A DNA stretch of 64,000 nucleotides from Jannaschia sp. S6380 (GTDB lineage: Bacteria > Pseudomonadota > Alphaproteobacteria > Rhodobacterales > Rhodobacteraceae), in NCBI RefSeq assembly GCF_023015695.1, contig NZ_JALKAS010000001.1, forward strand, positions 2,418,001 to 2,482,000, in the 5' to 3' direction. The position numbers were made by a program, and so were the translations under genes. The first letter of the stretch is position 1. Every line of letters begins with the position of its first letter. This document shows, one piece after another, positions 17,527-26,604 of the stretch. Below the pieces are notes generated by a model. It was given only the letters and a program-made list of their open reading frames with translations, was not told where the DNA came from and did not search any database.

Positions 17527-18969
17527 TCAGGACGCCTCCACCAGCGCGCGTACCCGGCTCAGATCCTGGCGGAACAGTTCCGTCTCATGCGCCCGCGCCT
17601 CCTCGGTGGGCAGCCGCAGCAGGAAGCTCGGATGCACCGTCACGAAGAGCAGGCGGCCGTCCCGCGTCTCCTCGATGGCGCCCCGGCGCTTCAGGATGCC
17701 CTTGCCGTCGCCGGTCAGCGCATGCAGCGCCGTGGCCCCGAGCGCCACGACGACATCGGGGTCGATGGCCGACAGCTCCTGATCCAGCCACCAGCGGCAG
17801 GCGCTGATCTCGCCGGCCGCCGGGCGCTGGTGGATCCGTCGCTTGCCCTTCTGAACGAACTTGAAATGCTTCACCGCGTTGGTGACATAGGCCGACGCCC
17901 GGTCGATCCCGGCTTGCCCGGCCACCTCGTCGAAGAGCTGCCCGGCCGGCCCCACGAAGGGACGGCCGGCGATATCCTCCCGGTCGCCGGGCTGTTCGCC
18001 CACGAACATCAGCCCGGCATCGGGCGGCCCCTCGCCCCAGACCACCTGCGTTGCCGGCGCATGCAGGGGACAGCGCGTGCAGCCGCGCGCCTGGCGCGCC
18101 AGTTCGCCGGGCTCGGGCGTGCCGAACAGATCGGGTCCGGGGGTGCGTGGCATCTCGGGCTCCTTCCGCCTGAGTGAGGCGGGCGACGGCTGCGTCGGCC
18201 CCGCCGCCTGCATGGAGGCGACGCGTGCGCGCGCCCCCGCGATCAGGGAGGGAATCGCCTGCGCCTCGGGAAGGTTCCGCCAGTACTTCTTGGGCATCTC
18301 GGCGCGCATCGCGTCGGGCTTGAGCCGCGCGGGATTGAAGATGTTGCTGTAATAGGTGGTCCAGAGCTGCTCCAGCGGGTCGGACGCATCGGGCCTGACC
18401 GAAGGGACCGCATGCAGCGAAAGCGCCCCGTCGAGATAGGCGATGGTGACCTCGGGCGTGACGATCCGCCAATCCATGTCGCCGAACCGGTTCACGAAGA
18501 AATCCGCCACCGGTTCCTCGATCCGGTGGTCGGGCTCGAACCAGGCGGAAAACGCACGTCGCCCGTTTTCGCGCAGGACCGACTCCTCCTCGCGGAAACG
18601 GACGAAGGCGTGCATCTTGTGGAGGTCGCGGTGGACCGACTTGGCGATGTCGCGGGCGCGGGCGACGTCGGGGTCGGCGCGGTTGGACAGCAGGCGCGGG
18701 TCGGTCTGCAGCCGGACGAGAAGGGAATAGGCCAAGGCGAAGCCCTGCCCGCTCCGCTCGGGGACCAGGCTCCGCGTCAGGTCCGCGAAGACCGAAGGAA
18801 CCGTCAACGGACGCCCGGCCTCGGGGAGGGGCGCGTCGAACATCGGCACGTCGCCACCTTCAAGACCCCAATCCACTTGGTCGGGCGGGACATCCGACCC
18901 CGCCAGCCGCCGGGCCGCGTCGCGCCAGGCGACATAGGTCCCGATCCGCGGCAGGCGGGGGGCATACAT
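17527..18969 (-). CDS. UdgX-type uracil-DNA glycosylase fused to DUF4130-like domain
   Basis: The 480-residue protein has two parts. Residues 1 to about 250 match the DUF4130 domain found beside or fused to UdgX (TIGR03915-like). Residues from about 285 on are a family-4-like UDG with four Cys for a 4Fe-4S cluster (CTRCPLH at the start of the domain), GEQPGDREDIAG near 321, and the UdgX-specific KRRIH insertion near 375, followed by VHPSFLLRLP. In UdgX the His of KRRIH forms a covalent bond with uracil-containing DNA. It starts one base after the radical-SAM gene stop, a pairing that is conserved in many bacteria. Confidence 0.92.
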   Translation of the reverse strand: MYAPRLPRIGTYVAWRDAARRLAGSDVPPDQVDWGLEGGDVPMFDAPLPEAGRPLTVPSVFADLTRSLVPERSGQGFALAYSLLVRLQTDPRLLSNRADPDVARARDIAKSVHRDLHKMHAFVRFREEESVLRENGRRAFSAWFEPDHRIEEPVADFFVNRFGDMDWRIVTPEVTIAYLDGALSLHAVPSVRPDASDPLEQLWTTYYSNIFNPARLKPDAMRAEMPKKYWRNLPEAQAIPSLIAGARARVASMQAAGPTQPSPASLRRKEPEMPRTPGPDLFGTPEPGELARQARGCTRCPLHAPATQVVWGEGPPDAGLMFVGEQPGDREDIAGRPFVGPAGQLFDEVAGQAGIDRASAYVTNAVKHFKFVQKGKRRIHQRPAAGEISACRWWLDQELSAIDPDVVVALGATALHALTGDGKGILKRRGAIEETRDGRLLFVTVHPSFLLRLPTEEARAHETELFRQDLSRVRALVEAS

Positions 18970-18970
18970 C

Positions 18971-20203
18971 TCAGAACAGTTCCATCTGCTTCGGCTTCAC
19001 GAAACGGGAACGCAGGTCGGCGGCATCCAGTTGCGTGCCCGGACGATGGCCCCGCGCGACCACGAAGGACTTCGCCTGCTTCACCCGCCCCCCCATCCGG
19101 CGGATATCCTCCAGAGAGAGCGAGGCGGACCGGCGGGCGGAGAGGATGCGGTCGACGATCTTGGTGCCGAAACCCGGCACGCGCAGCAGCATCTCGCGCC
19201 CCGCGCGATTGACATCCACGGGAAACCGGTCGCGGTTCGCCAAGGCCCAGGACAGCTTGGGATCGATATCCAGATCCAGCATCCCCGCACCGTCCCGGGT
19301 GACGATCTCGTCCAGGCCGAAATCATAGAACCGCAGCAACCAGTCTGCCTGGTACAGGCGATGCTCGCGCATCAGTGGCGGATCCACGAGCGGAAGGACG
19401 GCGGAGGCATCGGGAATGGGCGAGAAGGCCGAATAATAGACCCGCTTCAGGCCATAGGCCCCGTAGAGCTTGCTCGCATTGCCGAGGATCGTCGCATCGT
19501 CGGCCGCATCCGCACCGACGATCATCTGCGTTGACTGGCCCGCGGGCGCGAACTTGCCCCGGCTGCGACCGGTATGGCTCCGATCGGAATAATCCTCCTT
19601 GGTCAGGCGGACCCGACCCATGGCGCCACGGATCTGTTCGGGATCCTTCTCGGGGGCGTAAGCCTTGACGCTGGCATCGGTCGGAAGCTCCACGTTGATC
19701 GAAAGGCGATCGGCGACAAGGCCGGCGCGTTCGATCAACTCCGGCGCGGCGTCGGGAATCGTCTTGAGGTGGACATAGCCGCGGAACCCGCCCGCGCGCA
19801 GCTTCTCGGCAATGCGGACCATCTCCTCCATCGTGTAGTCCGACGATCGGATGATCCCCGAGGAGAGGAACAGCCCCTCGATATAGTTGCGGCGGTAGAA
19901 CTCGGTCGTAAGCCAGACGACCTCGTCCACGGTGAACCGGGCGCGGGGCACGTTCGACGACACCCTATTGATGCAATAGGCGCAATCGTAGATGCAGTGG
20001 TTCGTCATCAGGATCTTGAGCAGGCTGATGCAGCGCCCGTCCGGCGCATAGGCATGGCAAATGCCCGATCCGCCATCGGTCGAACCCAGGCCCTTGCCAT
20101 CCCGCGAGCCGCGCTTGACCGTCCCTGACGAGGCGCAGGACGCGTCGTATTTCGCGGCGTCCGACAGAAGCGCGAGCTTATCCTTGATCGACATCTTGCC
20201 CAT
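18971..20203 (-). CDS. Putative DNA modification/repair radical SAM protein
   Basis: The 410-residue protein contains the radical-SAM cluster site as C70-IYD-C74-AY-C77, here CxxxCxxC. A TIM-barrel body follows, with a helix-hairpin-helix DNA-binding segment near the C-terminus (LLRVPGFGTKIVDRIL). This architecture matches TIGR03916, which always neighbours UdgX/DUF4130 genes and is presumed to modify or repair damaged bases. The true substrate is not known. Start choice is uncertain: ATG at 20203 or the ATG three codons later, neither with a strong ribosome binding site. It is the first gene of the two-gene operon. Confidence 0.9.
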   Translation of the reverse strand: MGKMSIKDKLALLSDAAKYDASCASSGTVKRGSRDGKGLGSTDGGSGICHAYAPDGRCISLLKILMTNHCIYDCAYCINRVSSNVPRARFTVDEVVWLTTEFYRRNYIEGLFLSSGIIRSSDYTMEEMVRIAEKLRAGGFRGYVHLKTIPDAAPELIERAGLVADRLSINVELPTDASVKAYAPEKDPEQIRGAMGRVRLTKEDYSDRSHTGRSRGKFAPAGQSTQMIVGADAADDATILGNASKLYGAYGLKRVYYSAFSPIPDASAVLPLVDPPLMREHRLYQADWLLRFYDFGLDEIVTRDGAGMLDLDIDPKLSWALANRDRFPVDVNRAGREMLLRVPGFGTKIVDRILSARRSASLSLEDIRRMGGRVKQAKSFVVARGHRPGTQLDAADLRSRFVKPKQMELF

Positions 20204-20358
20204 ATGTTCGATCTATGTTCCTCGCGCGTGAAGCTCAAGGGGAGGGGCGGGAAAGCGGAGGTTTTGACAGAATTGCGCGCGGTTTCCGCCGGATTCTCGA
20301 CGCTTTTCCGTGCGATCTTCGCCCCGGGTGGCAGTCTTTCCAACGTGAGGTCATCTCG

Positions 20359-20520
20359 ATGACGACTTGCATCAACCTACCGATCGTCGGCACGCAGTGC
20401 TTCGGGGAACTGACCGTCCGCTTCGGCGACCGGGTCGTCGACCTGACCCATCCCAGCGTGCCCGCCCTCGGCGTCCTGCTGCTCGTGATCGGCGTCTACG
20501 TGTTCCGCAGCCCCGCCTGA
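20359..20520 (+). CDS. Small protein with C-terminal membrane helix
   Basis: The 53-residue frame begins MTTCINLPIVGTQCFGELTV and ends with a hydrophobic helix (ALGVLLLVIGVYVF). GAGG at 20347-20350 is eight bases before the ATG. The frame is open further up but that part overlaps the promoter of the divergent radical-SAM gene. Two Cys in the polar N-terminal part are the only notable residues. Its stop lies inside a palindrome shared with the TRAP gene stop. No family recognised; a real gene is likely but unproven. Confidence 0.5.
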   Translation: MTTCINLPIVGTQCFGELTVRFGDRVVDLTHPSVPALGVLLLVIGVYVFRSPA

Positions 20521-20538
20521 GGCGGGGCCCGCCTCAGG
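20516..20538. terminator. Palindrome covering both stop codons of convergent genes
   Basis: CCTGAGGCGG at 20516-20525 and CCGCCTCAGG at 20529-20538 form a perfect ten-base stem with a three-base centre. The TGA of the small plus-strand gene (20518-20520) and the TGA of the TRAP gene (20534-20536, minus) both lie in the stem. No T tract follows, so it may act as a bidirectional mRNA end or stabiliser. Confidence 0.45.
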
Positions 20539-22639
20539 TCGCGGCCGGCGCCGAGGTGCCGCCGCCGACCACGCCCCGTATCACCACCGGCAGGCAGAGC
20601 GCCCCCGCGATCAGCGTTGTGACCAGGTCCGGCGCCACGAACAGCAGGGCCGCCACCGCCAGCAGCGCGCGTTCCCACGCGCGCAACGGTTGCGTCAGAT
20701 AGCCCGAGAAGGCCGCCGACAGCGCCGTGATCCCTAGCATCGCCCCCGAGAGCGCCAGGATGAACAGCGGCCAGGTGAAGCCCTGCGTCACCAGCAGCAG
20801 CGACGGCGAGAAGACGAAGACGAACGGCACCAGCGCCTTGCCCATCGACAGCCGGAATGCGGTGTTGCCCGCCTTGAACGCGTTCGCCCCCGCGATCCCC
20901 GCCGCGGCATAGGCCGCCAACGCCACCGGCGGCGTCACGTCGGCCAGCACGCCGTAGTAGAAGACGAAGAAATGCGACACGATCGGCTCCACCCCGAGCG
21001 AGGTCAGGATCGGCGCGGCGATGGCGATCATGATCAGATAGTTCGCCGTCGTCGGGATGCCGCAGCCCATCAGGATGCAGACCACCGCCGTCATCATCAG
21101 CGTGAACAGGAGCGTCAGGGTCGAAACCTCCATGATGCCGAACGGGATCAGGTGCTGGACCGATTCGGCCCAGCCGCCGGCGGTCGAGGTCACGAGGTAG
21201 ACGATCTTGAACCCGACCCCCGTCAGCGTCACCACGCCGATGACGACGCCGACCAGCGCCGCGGCCACCGTGACCGAAAGCGAGTATTTCGCGCCCAGGA
21301 TGAAGCCGTCCCAGATGTCGATGGCGGTGGATCGGGCGGCCTCGACCGGGTTCCGGATCATGACGTTCTGCAACACCATCACCGCGACGCAGGCGGTGAT
21401 TCCCCAGAAGGCCGCCGAATAGGGCGTGCGGCCCGACAGGAGGATCCCCACCAGGACGATCAGCGGGATGATGGTCAGCCATTTCGCCTTGAACACGCGC
21501 CAGGCGTCCGGCAGTTCCTCGCGGGTCAGGCCGCGCAAACCCAGGCGCTTGGCCTCCATGTGGACCTGCACCAGTACGCCGAAGAAGTGCATGAACGCGG
21601 GCACCAGCGCCGCCGTCAGGATCGTGGTCAGCGGCACCTCGAGGTATTCGATCATCAGGAACGCGACCGCGCCCATGACCGGCGGCGTGATCTGGCCGCC
21701 CGTCGATGACGCGGCCTCGACCGCGGCGGCGAAATGCTTCTTGTAGCCGATCTTGATCATCGCCGGGATGGTCAGCGAGCCGGTCGTGACCGTGTTCGCA
21801 ATGGACGAGCCGGAGATGGAGCCCAGCATGGCCGAGGAAAGGACCGACACCTTGGCCGGCCCGCCGGCATAGCGTCCGGCAAGCGCGCTTGCCAGGTCGA
21901 TGAAAAGCTGACCCAGGCCGATCCGCGTGGCCAGCACGCCGAACAGCACGAAGTGGAACACGTAGGTCGCGATCACGCCCAGCGCGGTGCCGTAGATGCC
22001 CTGGCTCGTCAGGTAGAGGTGATTGACCAGGCTGTTCCAGCTGGCCCCCGGATGGACCAGGATGCCGGGCATCGACTGGCCGAAATAGGCATAGGCCATG
22101 AACAGGATCGCGATCACCGGCAGGGGCCAGCCCATCGCGCGGCGCGTGGCCTCCAGCAGGGTAACGATCAGGATCGTGCCCATCGTGACGTCGACCGGGC
22201 TCGGGTTGCCCACGCGCATCGCCAGCGTGTCGAAGACCCAGGGCACATACATGGCCGAGACGATGCCCCCGACTAGGAACGCCCAGTCCCAGAGCGGCAG
22301 GCCCAGCGGCGTCAGCGGACCGTTCGGATCGGGTTCGTCCTGCACCCGGCCCGAGAACGAGAAGACCGCGAAGACCAGGCCCAGCGTGAAGGCCAGATGG
22401 ATGCCGCGATGCGTCGTCTGCTGCAGGATGCCGAAACCGGCGGTGTAGTAGTGAAAGCAGGCCAGCACGAAAAGCGCGGTGGATGACACGATCAGAACGG
22501 GTTTCGACAGCGGCCGGAACCGGACCTCGCTGTCGAACTTCTGCTCGAGGGCGCGCTGTTCCTCCTCGGTCAGGGCGGCCGGTGCGTCCTGATGCGCGGC
22601 GGCGCCGCCCGAAGGTCCGGCTGGTCGCGTGTCGGTCAT
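20534..22639 (-). CDS. TRAP transporter permease, fused small and large subunits (TAXI type)
   Basis: The 701-residue membrane protein has a hydrophilic N-terminus (1-45) and then some 16 or more hydrophobic segments. The first four correspond to the DctQ-like small subunit and the rest to DctM. Family markers include GSISGSSIANTVTTGSLTIP and GGQITPPVMGAVAFLMIEYL, plus the matching second repeat (MGCGIPTTANYLIMIA and LADVTPPVALAAYAAAG). Such 4TM/12TM fusions pair with TAXI binding proteins and import small carboxylates or related solutes using a sodium gradient. The binding-protein gene lies 75 bases upstream on the same strand. GGGGAGAG precedes the ATG. Confidence 0.93.
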   Translation of the reverse strand: MTDTRPAGPSGGAAAHQDAPAALTEEEQRALEQKFDSEVRFRPLSKPVLIVSSTALFVLACFHYYTAGFGILQQTTHRGIHLAFTLGLVFAVFSFSGRVQDEPDPNGPLTPLGLPLWDWAFLVGGIVSAMYVPWVFDTLAMRVGNPSPVDVTMGTILIVTLLEATRRAMGWPLPVIAILFMAYAYFGQSMPGILVHPGASWNSLVNHLYLTSQGIYGTALGVIATYVFHFVLFGVLATRIGLGQLFIDLASALAGRYAGGPAKVSVLSSAMLGSISGSSIANTVTTGSLTIPAMIKIGYKKHFAAAVEAASSTGGQITPPVMGAVAFLMIEYLEVPLTTILTAALVPAFMHFFGVLVQVHMEAKRLGLRGLTREELPDAWRVFKAKWLTIIPLIVLVGILLSGRTPYSAAFWGITACVAVMVLQNVMIRNPVEAARSTAIDIWDGFILGAKYSLSVTVAAALVGVVIGVVTLTGVGFKIVYLVTSTAGGWAESVQHLIPFGIMEVSTLTLLFTLMMTAVVCILMGCGIPTTANYLIMIAIAAPILTSLGVEPIVSHFFVFYYGVLADVTPPVALAAYAAAGIAGANAFKAGNTAFRLSMGKALVPFVFVFSPSLLLVTQGFTWPLFILALSGAMLGITALSAAFSGYLTQPLRAWERALLAVAALLFVAPDLVTTLIAGALCLPVVIRGVVGGGTSAPAAT

Positions 22640-22714
22640 TCTCGCTCTCCCCTGTCCGGGGCGGGGGCGGACATGCGCCGCCCCCGCCCGAGTCTCCTCC
22701 CGAAGATCGGCCCG

Positions 22715-23731
22715 CTACTCGAGAAGTCCGGCCTCGCGATAGAACCGTTCCGCGCCCGGGTGCAGCGGGATGCCGATGCCGTCGAGCGCCGTCTCGGCCG
22801 TGATCGAGGCGCCCTTGGCATGGCCGCCATCCAGCAGCTTGCGGGTGTTGTCGTTCCACAGCGCCTTGGTGATCTCGTACACCAGCTCCTCGGGCTGATC
22901 GGCCGAGGTGACCCATTGCGCGCCGACGCTGATGGTTGTGACATCCGCGTCCTGGCCCTCATAGGTGCCGGCGGGGATCAGGTCCTCGGCGAAAAACTCG
23001 TACTCCCCGAGGATGCCCGCCGCGGCGTCGCCGTCGATCGGCACGATGACGATATCGTCCTGGCTGGCCAGCTCGGCGATGGCGCCGGCCGGAAAGCCGC
23101 CGACGAAGAAGAACGCGTCCATCGCGCCGTCGCGCATCCGGTCGGCGGCCTGGCTCGGCTTGAGGTACTCGGCCTCGATATCGTCCTCTGTCAGACCCGC
23201 GGCCTCGAGGATGATGCGCGCATCGACCAGCGTGCCCGATCCCGGCTCGTCCAGCGAGACGCGCTTGCCGGCAAGGTCGCCGATACCTTCGATGCCCGCA
23301 TCGGCGCTGGCGACCAGATGGATGGATTCGGGATATAGGTTGGCGATGGCGCGCAGCTTCTCGACCGGCTCCTGATCCTCCCAGATGCCGGTGCCGGTAT
23401 GCGCCCAATAGGCGACGTCGGACTGGCTGAACCCGCTCTCGATGGTGCCGCCGGCGATGCCGTTCACGTTGGCGACCGAACCGTTGGCGCTCATCGCGGT
23501 GGCGATCAGGCCCGGCGCACCGCAAGCGCCCCCCTCCTCGCAGGGACGCGAGCCCGGCGGGTTCGAGATCGCGTTGGCGATCAGGCCGCCGATCGGGAAA
23601 TACGTGCCCGACGTGCCGCCGGTGGCGATGCGGAAGAACTGCGGCGCCTGCGCCATCGCGGTCCCGGCCCCCAGCGCCAGCGCGGCGGCGATGCCCGCGG
23701 CCTTCAGAAACGTGCGTTTCGATCCTTGCAT
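22715..23731 (-). CDS. TAXI-family TRAP transporter solute-binding protein
   Basis: A periplasmic binding protein of 338 residues with a Sec-type signal peptide (MQGSKRTFLKAAGIAAALAL, cleaved after AMA). The mature part begins QFFRIATGGTSGTYFPIGGL, the diagnostic TAXI segment. AVASADAGIEGIGDL-like and VSLDEPGSGT segments form the second lobe. It should deliver its ligand to the fused permease encoded next. GGGAG lies before the ATG; the frame extends 20 codons further up but without a ribosome site. The ligand cannot be read from sequence; glutamate and other dicarboxylates are known for relatives. Confidence 0.92.
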   Translation of the reverse strand: MQGSKRTFLKAAGIAAALALGAGTAMAQAPQFFRIATGGTSGTYFPIGGLIANAISNPPGSRPCEEGGACGAPGLIATAMSANGSVANVNGIAGGTIESGFSQSDVAYWAHTGTGIWEDQEPVEKLRAIANLYPESIHLVASADAGIEGIGDLAGKRVSLDEPGSGTLVDARIILEAAGLTEDDIEAEYLKPSQAADRMRDGAMDAFFFVGGFPAGAIAELASQDDIVIVPIDGDAAAGILGEYEFFAEDLIPAGTYEGQDADVTTISVGAQWVTSADQPEELVYEITKALWNDNTRKLLDGGHAKGASITAETALDGIGIPLHPGAERFYREAGLLE

Positions 23732-23890
23732 GTCATTCTCCCCTTTTGGCCCCGCCCGTGCCCCGGTCTTGGGGTGGCGGCGATGCCCCACGGTTCTTCA
23801 ACTGGGCCCGCGATGCAAGGGCCAGCACGCCAAACGCACGAGCGGATCGCCCCGCCCCATGGCTCCGGCAGGCCCGGCGGAGGCCGGATC

Positions 23891-24667
23891 TCAGCGATGC
23901 AGGATCGTCGGAAACCAGTCCTCGCGCAGCCGGTCCCCGGGTTGCATCCCGTGTCCCGGGAAGGGTGGCGAGGTCGGGCCGGGTCGCGCCACGTAGCGCG
24001 CGTCGTCGCCCACGAGGCGCAGCGAAAAGGCCCGCCGGCGCGTGTCCGACCTGTTGCCACGCGCGCCGTGCAGCGTGCCGAAGGTGAAGGCCACGGCGTC
24101 GCCCGGCTCCATCGGCCATTCGCGAATGTCCATTCCCTCGGCATCGGGGTCCGGCACCGGCATGTAGTCGCCGCCATCGGCATAGAAATCCGTCTCGGCC
24201 AGCCAGCGCGTCGGCAGCACCTGCCGCGGCCAGCGGTGGCTGCCGGCCACGCAGCGCAGCGTCGCATCACCAACGGGATCGAGCGGCGACCAGAAGCTGA
24301 CCGTCTGCATGCCTTCGACGAAGTAATAGGGCGCATCCTGGTGCCAGGGCGTGGGCTTGGCGGTCCCCGGCTCCTTGACCAGCACGTGGTCGTGGAACAG
24401 CTGGACCGTCCGCGATCCCATCAGGTCGGCGGCCGCCCGCGCGGCGGGCCCGTCGCGAATGACGGCCTCGAACTCGGGGATGCGCGACCAGTTGCAATAA
24501 TCGTCGAAGAAGCGCCCGCCCTCGCCCGGCTTCAGGTTCTCGGCCGCATGGGGGCCGGGTTCGGCCATGTTGCGGGTCACGCCCGCGCGCAACGTCTCGA
24601 CATGATCGGCGAAAAGTCCGCGCAGCAGCACGACCCCATCGCGCCGGAACGTCTCCGCCTCTTCCAT
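23891..24667 (-). CDS. Phytanoyl-CoA dioxygenase (PhyH) family protein
   Basis: An Fe(II)/2-oxoglutarate dioxygenase of about 258 residues. The iron site is visible as WHQDAPYY (His-x-Asp) with the distal His in FGTLHGARGN, and Arg residues for 2-oxoglutarate follow (SDTRRRAFSLRL). Bacterial members hydroxylate diverse small molecules, including osmolytes (EctD belongs to this fold) and phosphonates, so the substrate is open. The ATG at 24667 (MEEAETFRRDGVVLLRG) gives the usual family start; the frame is open for 44 more codons without a better start. It lies 159 bases downstream of the TAXI gene start on the same strand side and is divergent from adenine deaminase. Confidence 0.85.
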   Translation of the reverse strand: MEEAETFRRDGVVLLRGLFADHVETLRAGVTRNMAEPGPHAAENLKPGEGGRFFDDYCNWSRIPEFEAVIRDGPAARAAADLMGSRTVQLFHDHVLVKEPGTAKPTPWHQDAPYYFVEGMQTVSFWSPLDPVGDATLRCVAGSHRWPRQVLPTRWLAETDFYADGGDYMPVPDPDAEGMDIREWPMEPGDAVAFTFGTLHGARGNRSDTRRRAFSLRLVGDDARYVARPGPTSPPFPGHGMQPGDRLREDWFPTILHR

Positions 24668-24807
24668 CGTCACTCGCACCACGCGTTGCCCCCGTTTCCG
24701 TTCGCACCTGATTAGGCGCATGCGGCCTGATCGATTGTCAAATGGCGGGCCCCCGTCTTTCGCCGCCGTCCGGTTGCGCCCGGCCGCGGGCCGTGACACC
24801 CTTTGCC

Positions 24808-26604
24808 ATGACGCCCGAGACGCTTCCCTCCTGGCCCGATGCGGCCGCCTCCCTCATCGCCATTGCCGCCGGTCGCGCGCCGGCCGAGACCGTCATTCGC
24901 GGCGGCCGCGTCGTGCTGGTGCAAACGCGCGAGGTGCTGGACTGGCAGATCGCCATCGCCCATGGCCGCTTTGCGTATGTCGGGCCGGATGCGTCGCATT
25001 GCATCGGCCCGGGGACCGAGGTGATCGAAGCCGGTGGCGCCCATGTCGTGCCCGGCCTCGGCGACGCGCATATGCATGTCGAATCCGGCATGCTGACCCC
25101 GGCCGAGTTCTGCGCCGCCGTCCTGCCCCACGGCACGACGTCGATGTTCACCGACCCGCATGAGATCGCGAACGTCCTGGGCCTGCCCGGCGTGCGGCTG
25201 ATGCATGACGAGGCGCGGATGCAGCCCTGTTCCATGTTCGTGCAGATGCCGTCCTGTGCGCCCTCGGCCCCGGGGCTAGAGACGACGGGCCACGAGATCG
25301 GACCCGACGACGTGGCCGGGGCCATGGCATGGCCCGGCATCGTCGGCCTGGGCGAGATGATGAACTTTCCCGGCGTGGTCGCGGGCGACGGCAAGATGCT
25401 GGCCGAGATGGCCGCGACCGCGAAGGCCGGCAAGACGATCGGCGGCCACTATGCCAGCCCTGATCTGGGCCCCGCCTTCCATGCCTATGCCGCCGGCGGC
25501 CCTGCCGACGACCACGAAGGCACCTGCGAGGCCGACGCCGTTGCCCGCGTGCGTCAAGGCATGCGGTCGATGATGCGGCTCGGCAGCGCCTGGTACGACG
25601 TCGAAAGTCAGATCACCGCCGTGACCGAGATGGGCCTCGACCCGCGCGGCTTCATCCTGTGCACCGACGATTGCATGGCCGGGACGTTGGTGAACGACGG
25701 CCACATGAACCGCGTCTATCGGCACGCGGTCGAATGCGGCTGCGATCCGCTGGTGGCGCTTCAGATGTGCACGATCAACACGGCCGCGCATTTCGGGCTG
25801 GAACGCGAGTTGGGCAGCATCTCGCCCGGTCGGCGCGCCGACCTGATCCTGACCTCCGACCTTCGGACCCTGCCGGTGGACCGGGTCATGGCATTGGGCC
25901 GGTGGGTCGCAAAGGACGGCGCGCTGACCGCGACCTGCCCGCATCTCGACTGGCCCGACGACGCCCGGAACACCGTCCACCTGAAGCACGACCTGACCGC
26001 CGATCACTTCGCGATCCGCGCCCCGGACGGCGCGGATGCCGTCACCGCCCGCGTCATCGGCGTGGTCGAGAACCAGGCGCCGACCAAGGCACTCCGGCGC
26101 ACGCTCCCCGTCCGGGATGGCCGGGTCGAGGGGGATGGCGATACCTGCCAGATCGCGCTGGTCGAACGCCACTGCGCCACCGGCGGCGTGACCAACGCCT
26201 TCGTCGCGGGCTTCGGCTATGGCGGGCGGATGGCGATGGCGTCGACCGTGGCGCATGACAGCCACCACATGATCGTCGTCGGCACGTCGCGCGACGACAT
26301 GGCCCGCGCCGCGAACCGCCTGGCCGAGGTCGGCGGCGGCGTCACGCTCTGGTCGGACGGCACGGAACGCGCGCTGGTCGAGCTGCCGATCGCGGGCCTG
26401 ATGTCCGACCGCCCGGCGGCCGAGGTCGCGGCGAAGGCCGAGGCCCTGATGCAGGCCATGCGCGACGCCGGCTGCACCCTGAACAACGCCTACATGCAGC
26501 ATTCCCTGCTGGCCCTGGTGGTGATCCCCGAACTCCGGATCAGCGACCTCGGGCTGGTGGATGTCACGAAATTCGAATTGACCGACCTCATCGAGACGAC
26601 ATGA
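24808..26604 (+). CDS. ade: Adenine deaminase
   Basis: The enzyme converts adenine to hypoxanthine and ammonia. The 598-residue length fits bacterial Ade. Metal-site motifs are visible: GLGDAHMHVESGML near 90, GLGEMMNFPGV, IGGHYASP, and CTDDCMAGTL. ETGRADLIL-type SPGRRADLIL and a C-terminal GGRMAMASTVAHDSHHMIVVG region complete the amidohydrolase fold. I chose the ATG at 24808 because it gives the usual short lead before the amidohydrolase core. The stop overlaps the AMP nucleosidase ATG by four bases, so the two work in sequence: AMP to adenine to hypoxanthine. Confidence 0.94.
   Translation: MTPETLPSWPDAAASLIAIAAGRAPAETVIRGGRVVLVQTREVLDWQIAIAHGRFAYVGPDASHCIGPGTEVIEAGGAHVVPGLGDAHMHVESGMLTPAEFCAAVLPHGTTSMFTDPHEIANVLGLPGVRLMHDEARMQPCSMFVQMPSCAPSAPGLETTGHEIGPDDVAGAMAWPGIVGLGEMMNFPGVVAGDGKMLAEMAATAKAGKTIGGHYASPDLGPAFHAYAAGGPADDHEGTCEADAVARVRQGMRSMMRLGSAWYDVESQITAVTEMGLDPRGFILCTDDCMAGTLVNDGHMNRVYRHAVECGCDPLVALQMCTINTAAHFGLERELGSISPGRRADLILTSDLRTLPVDRVMALGRWVAKDGALTATCPHLDWPDDARNTVHLKHDLTADHFAIRAPDGADAVTARVIGVVENQAPTKALRRTLPVRDGRVEGDGDTCQIALVERHCATGGVTNAFVAGFGYGGRMAMASTVAHDSHHMIVVGTSRDDMARAANRLAEVGGGVTLWSDGTERALVELPIAGLMSDRPAAEVAAKAEALMQAMRDAGCTLNNAYMQHSLLALVVIPELRISDLGLVDVTKFELTDLIETT

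Noticed and set aside
13701..18177. Two long plus-strand frames of 697 and 856 residues
   Set aside because: They lie antisense to otsA, otsB, galU and udgX, all with full family motifs. High GC keeps the opposite strand open.
20496..22916. An 806-residue minus-strand frame
   Set aside because: It is a shifted frame of the TRAP permease and is rich in Arg, Gly and His without hydrophobic segments.
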